DNA of 64,000 bases from Mercurialis annua (taxonomy: Eukaryota > Streptophyta > Magnoliopsida > Malpighiales > Euphorbiaceae): assembly GCF_937616625.2 (NCBI RefSeq), contig NC_065575.1, forward strand, positions 4,409,501 to 4,473,500, given 5' to 3'. Below the pieces are notes generated by a model. It saw nothing but the letters and a program-made list of their open reading frames with translations. It did not search any database and was not told where the DNA came from. A program made the translations under genes and the position numbers. Position 1 is the stretch's first letter; the number at the start of each line of letters is the position of its first letter. Of the stretch, positions 35,201-46,405 are shown piece after piece.

Positions 35201-37760
35201 ATATATAATACATAATTTATTTAATTTAAAAAACTCATAACATATGAAATTTTTAATGTCTTTTATTTTTAAATAAATATTCTTGAAATAATTAAATTCT
35301 TTCATTAAGTATTTTTATAAAGAAAAATTTGTATTTTTTAAATGTGATTAAGGACTTGGATAGTTTGATTTAATCTCATTTTTTAATGATTAATTTTTTT
35401 ATTTATCGAGTAATTATTAGGTATAATAAACTCCGCAAATTAATACAGTGCATCTCACTTAAAAAGGAATGTCAAAAAAAATCATAAAAGTAAAACTTAA
35501 TATAGAAAAATAATAAATTTAATTTTAGTTTTGAATGTATTCATTTTACATACAGACTGGCCAGTTTAGATACAGTTTATAATATGTGACATATAAATCC
35601 GTACAATCTGTTTTGAGTTATATATTGTGTTATATCATGTATATCGTATTATCAAACACTTTATCAATTGTACAAAATTGTAAACATTATTTAATTATTT
35701 ATATAAAATATATAAATTATTTAATTTAAAAACCCATAACATATGAAAATTTTAATGTCTTTTATTTTTTAATAAATATTCTTGAAATAATTAAATTCTT
35801 TCATTAAGTATTTTTATAAAGAAAAATTTGTATTTTTTAAATGTGATTAAGGACTTGGATAGTTTGATTTAATCTCATTTTTAATGATTTTTTTTTATTT
35901 AACGAGTAATTATTAGGTATTATAAACTCCGCAAATTAATACAGTGCATCTCACTTAATAAAGAATGTCAAAAAAAAAATCATAAACGTGAAACTTAATA
36001 TAGAAAATAATAAATTTAATTTTAATTTTGAATGTATTCATTTTATATACAGACTGGCCAGTTTAGATACAGTTTATAGTATGTGACATATAAATCCGTA
36101 TAATCTGTTTTAGTTACATATTGTATTATATCATGTATATGGTATTATCAAATACTTTACCAATTGTACAAAATTGTAAACATTATTTAATTATTTATAT
36201 AAAATACATAATTTATTTAATTTAAAAAACCCATAACATATGAAATTTTTAATGTCTTTTGTTTTTTAATAAATATTCTTGAAATAATTAAATTCTTTCA
36301 TTAAGTATTTTTATAAAGAAAAATTTGTATTTTTCAAATGTGATTAAGGACTTGGATAGTTTGATTTAATCCCATTAATTTTTTTAATGATTAATTTTTT
36401 TATTTAATGAGTAATTATTAGGTATAATAAACTCCGCAAATTAATACAGTGCATCTCACATAAAAAGGAATGTAAAAAAAAAATCATAAACGTGAAACTT
36501 AATATAGAAAAATAATAAATTAATTTAAATTTTGAATGTATTCATTTTATATACAGACTGGCCAATTTAGATACAGTTTATAATATGTGACATATAAATC
36601 CGTACAATCTGTTTTGAGTTACATATTGTGTTATATCATGTATATGGTATTATCAAACACTTTACCAATTGTACAAAATTGAAAATATTATTTAATTATT
36701 TATATAAAATACATAATTTATTTAATTTAAAAAAGACATAACAAATGAATTTTTAATGTCTTTTATTTTTAATTAGTTTCGCATTACGTGCTATGCACGT
36801 GGCTCGTAACATAACTCGTGAATGAACATATTAGTAAATTCAGTATAATTATATCAATTTTTTATTTATAATTAATATTAAATTAGTTAAGAATTTTTGT
36901 AAAAGTAAATATTATATATTCGGTTATTAAATTTTTTTCCATACTTAATTTATTTTGATTTTGATTTTATAATAACCATAATTAAATAAGTAACTTAATT
37001 TTATTAATAATATCTTTAAAAATAATAAAATAGAAATTTAAATAATAATATATTGACTAAATACAGTTTTTTAATTTTGTAGTTCAATCAAACTAAAATA
37101 TAGGTATTCCTAATAATTTGGAGACAATTTAATTATTTTTTACATACTAAAAACTAAATTGGAGATAATTTAGCTACTTATTCTAATTAGAACTTTAACT
37201 ACAATAGTGATTAATTAAATAATTAATTAGTTAATGACTATAAAATTTTTATTTAGTAGTAAACTGAAAAGGATTATTCAGTAGATTTGCCTGTCCCCCC
37301 CTCCATCCGTGCTTTTATATATAGTATAGATATATTTTCGAAACAATTAAATTCTTTCATTGAGTATTTTTATAAAAAAAAATTATATTTTTCAATTGTG
37401 ATTAAGGATTTGATTAGTTTTATTTAGTCTCATGAATATTTTTAATAATTATTTCTTTTTATTTAACGAGTAAATCATAATGTATAATAAACTCCGGAAA
37501 TTTATACAGTGTATCTCATTTAAAAAGGAATGTCAAAATAAATCATAAACGTGAAACTTAATACAGAAAAATAATAAATTTAAATTTAATCGTCGACGTA
37601 TTCATTTCATACACAAACTGGTCAGTTTAGACAGTTTACAACATATGATGCATAAATCTGTGCAATCCGTTTTATCTACATATTGTACCATATCATGTAT
37701 ATGGTACTAATATTACTCGAACATTTTATCAAAAGTGACAAATTGTTACAGAAATAAATA
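32262..37760. repeat. Tandem array of about ten copies of a 500 bp unit
   Basis: The marker 'ggacttggatag' recurs at 32349, 32845, 33347, 33847, 34350, 34851, 35352, 35851 and 36348. A diverged version is at 37406. Steps are 496-503 bp. The last step is 1058 bp, but becomes 500 after removing the 558 bp Helitron at 36773-37330. Every unit also holds 'gagtaattattaggtataat', 'ctccgcaaatt', 'cagtttagatacagttta' and 'tatcatgtatatggta'. Copies five and six are nearly identical and the outermost copies differ most, the pattern left by unequal exchange. No open frame is conserved. The array starts about 170 bp upstream of the KPNB1 leader. Confidence 0.95.
36773..37330 (-). mobile_element. Non-autonomous Helitron (558 bp) inside the array
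   Basis: On the reverse strand the element starts TCTATACTATATATAAAAGC. It ends with a hairpin (ACGTGC, ATA, GCACGT), then AATGCGAAA and CTAA. It sits between A (36772) and T (37331) with no target duplication, which is the Helitron signature. The insertion splits a 500 bp satellite unit, so the empty site can be read from neighbouring copies and supports both ends exactly. No RepHel frame is present. A C-rich patch (CCCCCCCTCCATCCG) precedes the right end. Confidence 0.85.
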
Positions 37761-38486
37761 AAATATGTTTTATTATGTTCACGTAAATATATTAAATATA
37801 TTAAGTTTATGTTGTCCGTATTTCATACATTTAATAAATAAAATATATCGTATTGCTATTATTTATATGGATCATATATATTCAATCAAGTGGATTAAAC
37901 AGATCATCGAATTGACATGCTTAATTTATTTAATTTTTGTATCATGTTTATATTGATACAACTCGCAAATGATCTGAATACAGATTAATTTTAATCTTTA
38001 TAATTTAGTGGATTGACATATTAGGCCGTCTTCATTTCGCATGCAAAATGTTTTAAGCAGCACTCTATTTTACATTCTATTTTAATGTACTTCGATTTTC
38101 ACTCCATAAATGGTGTAATTTTATTGTTGGAGATGAAAAATAGTGTAATCCTATTTTACTTTTAACTTTTTATTATAAATATTATTATTAAAATTTGTTA
38201 ATTTTTATTTCAATACACTTCAAATAATTAATGTTCAATTTGTTTGGAAGTTTTAATATATAACATTAAACAAAATAGATTTGTATAATCTATTCAACAA
38301 TTTAAAGTACACACAACATATGCATTTTAATGTATTCTATTATTTAATAAATATATTTATTTTATATTTTTAAAATATAATGTTTTTAATAATTTAAAAA
38401 TATATGAACTTATGTAGATTATATGTTATTAAAATTAATAATATAATTTATTATAAATAAATATATAAATGTATTTTATAAATATT
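37761..38486. other. AT-rich spacer
   Basis: No gene or structured repeat recognised. Confidence 0.5.
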
Positions 38487-39500
38487 AAATAAATTATGAA
38501 AAAGGGTCATCCATATTTATATGGTTTAGAGGCAAGATCAAGCGCGTTCTTAACGTTCAGAAAGGTTCAATTGTGCTCTCAACGTTTAGAATTTTGAACA
38601 AGCAGGTCTATCAGTTTGACACCATTTTTGACTCTGTTACTTCAGTCCTACGTCGATATTTTTTTATTGTTGCCATTGATGACATGGCTTTCCCTTAGCT
38701 AAAAAAATGTCAAAATCAAATGAATTCTTAACGTTCGAAAAAATTAAGATAATGCCACCAATATTTTAAATTTTGAACAAGCAGGCCTCCAAATTTAACA
38801 CCAACTCCATTACTTCAATCCTCCGTGGCTATTCTTTTGTTATTGTCATTATTGACATGACTTTTAATTGATGTCATGATTTTTATAAGAGTCATCTTCT
38901 TCTAGTCTAAGTCTTAAGTCCCAAATTTTCTACCAAATTCCTAAATCCCAAACTCCTCAAATTCTAAAAAGTAAATTGAGTTGTAATTCAACATATGCTC
39001 TTATCGTCGTCTCCTTCAGCAAGCATACGCAAAAAAATAACAATGTCGAATACACCTATAAAGGTCTCATCATGTGGAATAAATGCTCTGTAAATCGTAT
39101 TAAACCGAGGTATCTTGGACCTAAAGAAACCATGGACGAAGGTTCTATAGCCGCCAAAGTTACAAGATAAGGTATTTCTCTTAGTTAAATTTAGTTATAC
39201 AATGCTTTGTTATGCAAAAATAGCTAAATAGGATTGAAATAACGGAATTAGAGACGGTGTCAAATTAGAGGGCATGTTTGTTCAAAATTTTAAACGCTGG
39301 GGACACAACTGAATCTTCCGAGACGTTGGAGACTCACTTGATCTTAGCCTCAAACCATAAGAACATGGATGACCCTTTTTTCCTAATGTAAAAACCATGT
39401 CAGTTGAGGCACAGTTAAATCTGTTCGAACGTTGAGCGCTCATTTGATTATGATCCCAAATCATAAGAGTACGGATGACCCTTTTCCATAATTTATTAGT
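38487..39500. mobile_element. Terminal-inverted-repeat element with a duplicated right end
   Basis: The left end ATAAATTATGAAAAAGGGTC and following 'atccatatttatatggtttagaggcaagatca' are mirrored twice at the right: once at about 39300-39385 and again at about 39400-39500, ending GGGTCATCC-type complement and CATAATTTATT. Between them is AT-rich DNA with no transposase. No clear target duplication was found. Boundaries are approximate. Confidence 0.65.
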
Positions 39501-39549
39501 ATAATGTACAAAACTTAAATAACATCTGAAAAAGTATATTGAGAATATT

Positions 39550-40235
39550 GGTTTAAAATAATCCACCGTCCATGTTTTAGGGCCTCTGATCAGTAAAGTC
39601 TATAAGTTTCATTTTTGATCGTAAAACCCCCTAAACTTCGATTTAAAAATCATGAACATCCTTTTAGCCAAAAGAAATGATCAAAATACCCCTAATTAGC
39701 ATGTAATTAAAAAAAGGAAAAAAAACCTAAACCAATTCAACCCAACACAATAAAACTTAAAACCACCTAACAAAATCTAAACCATCTAACAAAACTTAAA
39801 ATCAACACCTACCCACCGGCTGCCACACACCCACCAAAAAACCACCTCCATTATTTCTGATATTCGCCACCATCCCCCATTCGATCACCTAGTGTCATCT
39901 TAGGTGAGAAGACGAACCACCTGAGAAGACAAGCCAGCGTGCGAGTGGATGGGCAATGGCTGGGGCGACGGTGGGTGGGTGAGGTGCGGTGGAGCGCGGC
40001 AATTGGATTGAGTGGGTAAATGGGTAGCGGTTAGATAATCGAGTGTAACTTTAGATTTGGTTTGGTTGGATTAGATTTTTTATTTTTTAATTAAGGATGT
40101 TTTAGTCATTTTTTGACAAAAAGAACATTCGTGATTTTGAAATCGAAATTCAAGAGATTTTATGGTCAAAAATGAAACTTAGGAACTTTAGTGAACGGAG
40201 GTCCTAAAGTTAGGGACAATGGATAATTTTAAACC
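39550..40235. mobile_element. Non-autonomous MULE with exact 9 bp target duplication
   Basis: Ends GGTTTAAAATAATCC and GGATAATTTTAAACC. The inverted repeat continues for about 100 bp inward ('tttagg.cctc', 'gtttcatttttgatc', 'aacttcgattt'). The flanks are exact GAGAATATT at 39541-39549 and 40236-40244. The interior (39720-40080) is asymmetric, C-rich on one side (CCACCGGCTGCC) and G-rich on the other, with no long frame. Confidence 0.88.
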
Positions 40236-40260
40236 GAGAATATTTGTTTAATATAGAAAA

Positions 40261-40628
40261 GGTCTAATTACTTAAAAACCACTCACCTTATAACTTTTTT
40301 TCATTTATACCATGACCTAGGAAAATTTTCAATTGTACCCTATTTTTGATTTTTATGTTTCGTTTGTACCCCAAAAATATTTTTTTTGATAATTTAATTA
40401 ATTTAAAGATGAAAATATTGAAAACAAGATATATAAATGATTAACATTAACGTTTTATTAGAATATAAGTTAAAAATAAAGGACTAATTTAAACTTTTTT
40501 TTAAAAAAAAATAGGTCAATTCAACTCATTATGGTAGAGATGAAAAATAGAGTACAATTGAAATTTTTTTTAGATCATGATATAAATGAAAAAATATTAT
40601 AAGGTGGGTGGTTTTAAGTAATTCGGCC
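40261..40628. mobile_element. MITE family A copy 3
   Basis: Ends GGTCTAATTACTTAAAAACC and GGTTTTAAGTAATTCGGCC, with the same 'gacctaggaaaattttcaattgtaccc' subterminal block as copies 1 and 2. This copy has no direct target duplication. Its flanks are instead inverted (TATAGAAAA before, TTTTCTATA after). Confidence 0.85.
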
Positions 40629-41891
40629 TATTTTCTATAAAGTAAACTGTGGAAGAAAAAACAATTTTGATGTAAAACTTAATACTATTTGGGCGAAAAC
40701 TCTTGAAGCTGCCACTGGCGTATCCTTTTTGACACTGCTACGATCACTGATTCTAATCATATAATTACATAATTGTTGGATTAGTTTAATAGAAGATGGA
40801 GAGTGTTAATCAACGGTTGGAATTGCAGATCAGACAATAATTGACCATTTGGTGCATAACAACTCAGTTTAGTGGAAGAGTAGGTCCCATATAAAATGGA
40901 AGTATTATAAGAAAAGTATTTAGATATTTAGATCCGACGGTGGATAAAATCTTTAAAATATATGATGGTCCAATCAGGAATCATGTTTAACTTTTGTACG
41001 GTGGTTCTGCTGCACAGTGAGTTAGGTACATACAGTTGGTTAAGAATTTAGCAGTCATTGCAGTAGCATTTGTATTTTATTGTTTTTCAAATAATACCAC
41101 CAAGCAGCAATAATAACATCAATTTCTTTTTAAGGCCCCAGACTTTAGTAATATAAAATTTAATCTATAATTTAATTTTTTTTATAATCTTACAATTATA
41201 ATTTAATTATTATAAAAATATAATTATAATTTAAAATTGAATAGAAGTGTGTGAAAAGATAATGGAATTATATTTAAAATTTCAAGTAAATGGTTTTATA
41301 CTGTTATTTTTAAAAATACATAATAAAGATAATATTTACTGAAATAATCTAAATAAACAAACAACTAACTTGTTTTAATACATCATTTCTTACAAATTTT
41401 AATCTTATTCTAGTGCACCTTCAACTATAGTGTACACTATTTAATTGAACAAGTAAAACAATCTTAAATACAAATGATACAGGTTAATTATAAATGTAAT
41501 ATTGAGAATAATCTGTCAATATAATTTTATAGATAAAAATAATTTAAAATTATGGAATATAAAGAAAATAAGATTTTAACTTAGTAAATTGTATTAATTT
41601 TATTTAAATATACAAAACGTAATATTAGTTAAATTTATACTAATTCAAACTAATTATAAATTTAAATTTTGATTATATTTAAATTATATATTTTATTTAT
41701 AAATGTATAGTGATTTATTTATATTTATTTTCGCATAATTTAGATAGATCCAAAAGAAAAAAGCACGTCATGAATGAATTTAATTTAATTTTACATCCCT
41801 TCTACAATTGTTTCTGGCTAATTATATGCATTATAGTTACTACAATTTAATGTAATAAACTATAATCTCCCTAAAAAAATATTAATCACAT
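40629..41891. other. AT-rich intergenic region, 3' of the EF-hand gene
   Basis: No second gene seen. The part next to 41892 should be the 3' UTR of the EF-hand gene. Confidence 0.45.
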
Positions 41892-44800
41892 TTAAAGTTC
41901 ATCATGGAAGTGGTCATCATCACCATACAAATCAACATTGTCATACACAGTGGTGTAGAATGTATGTTCATGATCCAGCATCTCCTCAAGGCTTAAATAA
42001 CCATCTCCATTATCATCAGCCTGAATCAAAAAAATAAATTCAGTTTTGTTCAATTTATTTTAAAATAAAATAAATTTTAGAAGATAGTTTTTTTTTTTAA
42101 TTTTAAATCAAACTCAATTTCAAGAGTGAATAAGTAAAGTTTAATTAATAACTCAAATCAAATTAAAATTTAGAGAACTTCGAAAAAAAGTTAGAAAATA
42201 TTAGGGATAATTGCAAAAACAAATGCAAAATTTAGTATGTTTTGTAATTTTAAAGTGACTTTTTAATTTTATAACAATTTAAACACGGACTATCAAATTT
42301 TTACACAAACATTAAATAATCTTTTGATAAAACATCAAAAAGTGGATAGCGGAAGGGTAAATATTATGTTGTCAACATCAACTGTTTTTCTTTTATTAAA
42401 AAGATTACCCAGAATTATGAATTATATAAAAAAATATTTAAGTTGTCAAATTTAAAAGTTCACATTAAAATTATAAAACACGTTAAAATTTCATTTATTA
42501 TTTGTAGAAACTGAATATTCATACCTGTTGGATCAAATAGCTAGCATAATATCTAGCATATGATAATTCTCCAGGCTTGAGGTAACTAAGCATGGGTAAT
42601 AATTCCTTCACATCTAAAAATCTGAACCAAGAAAAAAATTGAGTTTATGATCAAAATAATTTTCAAGAGTATTTTTTTAATAAATTTTGTCTTTGTTCAT
42701 TGGTATAAAGAGCCAATTAACATTATAACATATTATAAATTATGTGTGAAAAATTATTTAATTAAACTATGTTGTCAACATTATTTTAAGATATTCATTA
42801 AAAAAAACATTATTTTAAGATGTGTAATAATATCTTACTCATCCTTATTGGTATCAAGAGCTTCAAACTTTTCTTCAGGAGTTGAAAGATTATTTTTAAT
42901 GGCTTCAAATTCTCCATAAATCTTGTAAACACTGTAAACATGGGTCGAGAATTCTGCAAAATTGATCTGCTTATCTCCATCATCGTCTAGCAACCTGAGT
43001 TTTATTTTATTAGAGAAAACTATTTTCAATTTGATATTGTATGCTAAACTATAGGTAGTTATTTTCTTTTAATTGTAAAAATAAATTTGGCAAAATAAAT
43101 AAATACATCCATTGACATTGATAAATATATCATCAATAGAAAAAATTATGTCAGTTTAGTCGAGTAATTTTCAATTTCATGTCAATTCTATCCAAACAAC
43201 AAACTAAAAAGATATATGATATAGTTGATAGCTATAAAATACATTTTAATATGAAAATTAATCATATTTGGAAAAAAAAAATTACAAATTTTAACATAAT
43301 AAGATAAAAAACTTGCATGAAAAATTATATCGTTAATGTTTTGATAAAGTTGGATAGATTATTTAAAAAAAATTATGAGTTTTTTTATAATTATGAAATG
43401 GTTAGTCAACGAATAATATGGATTAAAATATATTGTATTTTATCAAGTAGATAATTTATCCTTCTTATTACTTACTTAGAAATACCCGACACAAATTATA
43501 AAATATTGCACAATATTATTTTTGGCCGCGGAGGGGGGCGACGGCCCAACTCCGCGCCCGCTCTCTCCGTCCCTATGTATTACTACAAGGAACTAATGAA
43601 TACCTGATTTTTTCTTTCAATATCCACTTCTGAATTTCTTCATTGCTGCTATCTTCAGGATGTAAAAAGCTGTAATTTAAAACAATACTAATCAGAATTT
43701 TCAAGAAAAATAAGTCTAAAATGCACAATCTATGAGAAAAATAAAAATAATAATAATATAGACTTACTCATTAAATTCATCAGTGTCAAGAAAATCATCT
43801 TGATCAACATCTGCATTTTTGAATTGTATCATCCACCATCCAGCCTCACCATGTGCCACTGAATTTTTCTCTACATATTTTTCAAATTCATTTTTTTAGC
43901 TTCTATCCAATAAGGGAAAACCGCAAAAATATAATAAATAGAGAAACAGGCTACAATTTATAGTCTGATTTGCATCCTTTCAAGAAAGATTATACATTTC
44001 AGATAATATAATGTTCTTAGAAAAAAAAACTAATTTATATGTTGCGGTTTTAATTAATTTTCTTGACTAATTATTCTCGATTTTAATTATTTGTTGTAGC
44101 TGTATCACAACCGCTCAGAATCGATTTAAAGATTATTTACCTAGCTACAATCGGTGCATGAGGCATGTGCAATTGTAGTTTGTTTTTAGGCAAAATTAAT
44201 TTATCTACCCGTAATTATAGCCGATCTATTAATTTTATTATAATTTTTACTTATGTTATCATATTTTCGTCCTTTATCAAATATATTTGAGATATATAAT
44301 AGTGTGCCACATCACCAAGCAGATTTTGAATATATTTGGCCTTGTTAAAATAATGATTATATACATGATAAAATTTTAAAATTATGATGTATTTATCATA
44401 AAGTATGGATATATAAATAGTTTGCCTTACTTACTTTTATCTAGAATGTAAAGAACAACCAATTTTGGGTGTCACATTTTCAGGGTCATATAAAATTCAT
44501 TTTACTTTAATTTAATCAGAAAACTTTAATTTAGTTTAATTTAGAAGACAAATCTCAAAATTATAAATAATGAAAAGTTTTTTAGTGATTTTAGGACAAA
44601 TTGGGCAAGTGTCGACTAGATCATGTTACATCATACTTCATCTTAAATTTTTTATGAATTTTAAATTTTTACATTCTCTAAACTTTTATTTACATAATTC
44701 TGCAAAAACAATTGTTGCTATATTTTTTTTTGCCGGAATTGTTGCTATATGATGCGACAAGATTTGGTAGACACATAGATGCAATTTGACTTAAAATCAC

Positions 44801-45507
44801 TAAAACACTTTTTGTTGGTTGTAATTTTGAAGTTCAATAACTAAACTAAAACAAATTAAAATATCGTGACCAAAATAAAATAGCACAAAAATTTAATGAC
44901 CTCAAAAAGTTCACACCCATAATTTTCAAAGTTTAAAAGAACAAGAAAAGAAAAGGATAGCAAAATCATACTAAAAACTAACTTGAAACAATTAAAAATT
45001 ACCTATGTGCTCCTTGGAAAATTGAGGAAAATATTCAGAAAAACTAATATTTCCGTCATCATCTTTATCATGCAATTCCATTTCTTTTTCTGTTCTATAA
45101 ATCAAGCGTTCAACAGCTTGTTCCTTGTTCCAATTCTGTAGCTCCTCAAAATTTACCTTTCCATCCTTTGGTGCATTGTCTATAAATGGGAATAAAAACA
45201 TCAATCTTCGGGTCATATTTAATGCCCCGTCATCACTTACATATTCATGGGCATCTCCGGCAGCCTCAACGACAACGTTCGTATCAATCCTATGGCCAGG
45301 ATCACCTTGTTCGGACAATCCTTTTGCCTCGGCCACTCTATGAATTGTTACGACTAAAGGATCAAATGTCGGAATCGGAAAAGGGTTTCCAAGACGACGG
45401 TTTAAACCAACAAGGTTAGGTTTGTTGTCGTGTTTGTTGATCCGAGAAGTGATCATGAGAATGACGAAGGCGGTGGCTAAAGCCGGATAAACCACCGCCT
45501 TTCCCAT
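41892..45507 (-). CDS. ER-lumen EF-hand calcium-binding protein (CREC/calumenin-like), with one frame break
   Basis: Six exons: 45507-45003, 43899-43768, 43669-43604, 42994-42839, 42621-42525, 42020-41892, about 361 residues. A signal anchor (VVYPALATAFVILMI) opens the protein and the C-terminus is HDEL, the ER retrieval signal. Calcium loops are DKDDDGNISFSE, DVDQDDFLDTDE, DDDGDKQINFAE, DTNKDEFLDVKE and DDNGDGYLSLEE, plus an irregular first hand at FIDNAPKDGKVNFEE. The family sits in the secretory pathway and buffers or senses calcium. It resembles the Arabidopsis EF-hand neighbour of TAP38. All phases agree except in exon 2, where a run of seven A (43891-43897 as T on the forward strand) is one base short. 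As read, the frame stops in that exon; the following YVEKNSVAHGEAGWW is in the next frame. This is a real null allele or a homopolymer error. Intron 5 carries a MITE. Confidence 0.88.
42204..42507. mobile_element. Degenerate MITE in EF-hand gene intron 5
   Basis: The left end GGGATAATTGCAAAAACAAA and 'attttaaagtgactttttaattttataac' are mirrored by 'aagttcacattaaaattataaaacacgttaaaattt'. The tip matches the copy at 60273 (GGGATAATTGC). The right tip and target duplication are eroded. Confidence 0.6.
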
Positions 45508-46405
45508 TTTAGAAGCACCGAAAGGAGGAAAGGAAATATTTTGTTAAGGAGAAAGGATGAATAGATAATAGAATTGTACAAAAATGACAAAAATTGTCAT
45601 CCTTTTTTAGGGCACAATAGGAGGTGAAAAAATTCTGTTGTTAACCGTTGGCAATGGGAGGCAAATAATTTAATAGCTTATTTAACTTATTGGTAGATAT
45701 TGCAAACAACTATAGTCTAGTTATTTTTGTGTAGTTTGGGTTCATTAATATTGAGTGATTCTTATCTATACTACATGTAAAGTATTGGATGATAACATAT
45801 TATTATATTTTTTTAAAAAAATTAATAAATTATTAATTAAGAGGTTAAATTATAAATTTATTTAAAATAAACATCTATTACTAATTTGAAATAATAATTT
45901 ATAGAAAGTACAATTACTTTATTAATAAGAGGATTTCTTACCTAAATAATGTAATAGTAGTTTATTTGTCAGATGATTATTGCTTAACCAAATTAATGTT
46001 ATAAGAAAACTTCTAGCTCATTCTCAATAAATATATGATCATTACTTAATAACCAGATTATAATCTATCATTCAATTAAAAAGGAATTAAAGGAATTTAC
46101 CAATGAGTGTAAATCTGAATGACACCCTTGAGCATGAAAATTCACATTTAAACAAAGAATAACACTTAAGTCTGCGACTAGATCGCTACAGAAATATCAT
46201 TTAAAAGAGATGCATTTTTCGGTTGTATATTCATATCAAAATAACTAAAGTAAATAAAATAAAATATGTATCTTATGTGATCAAAATTGCCTTCTTTGCC
46301 TCCTCTTCTAGCCAAACTATGTTTTCAGGTCACACATGACGCGGATATCCACACTGACAAGCGGTAATAGCAACATAACCAAGAAAATGCTTACCACTGT
46401 CTCCT
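45508..46405. other. Intergenic, EF-hand 5' flank and WDR55 3' flank
   Basis: The first part holds the EF-hand promoter and the last part the WDR55 3' UTR. No other gene seen. Confidence 0.5.

Noticed and set aside
32262..37760. CRISPR-like regular repeats
   Set aside because: The repeated unit is the whole 500 bp with no spacers, in a plant nuclear sequence.
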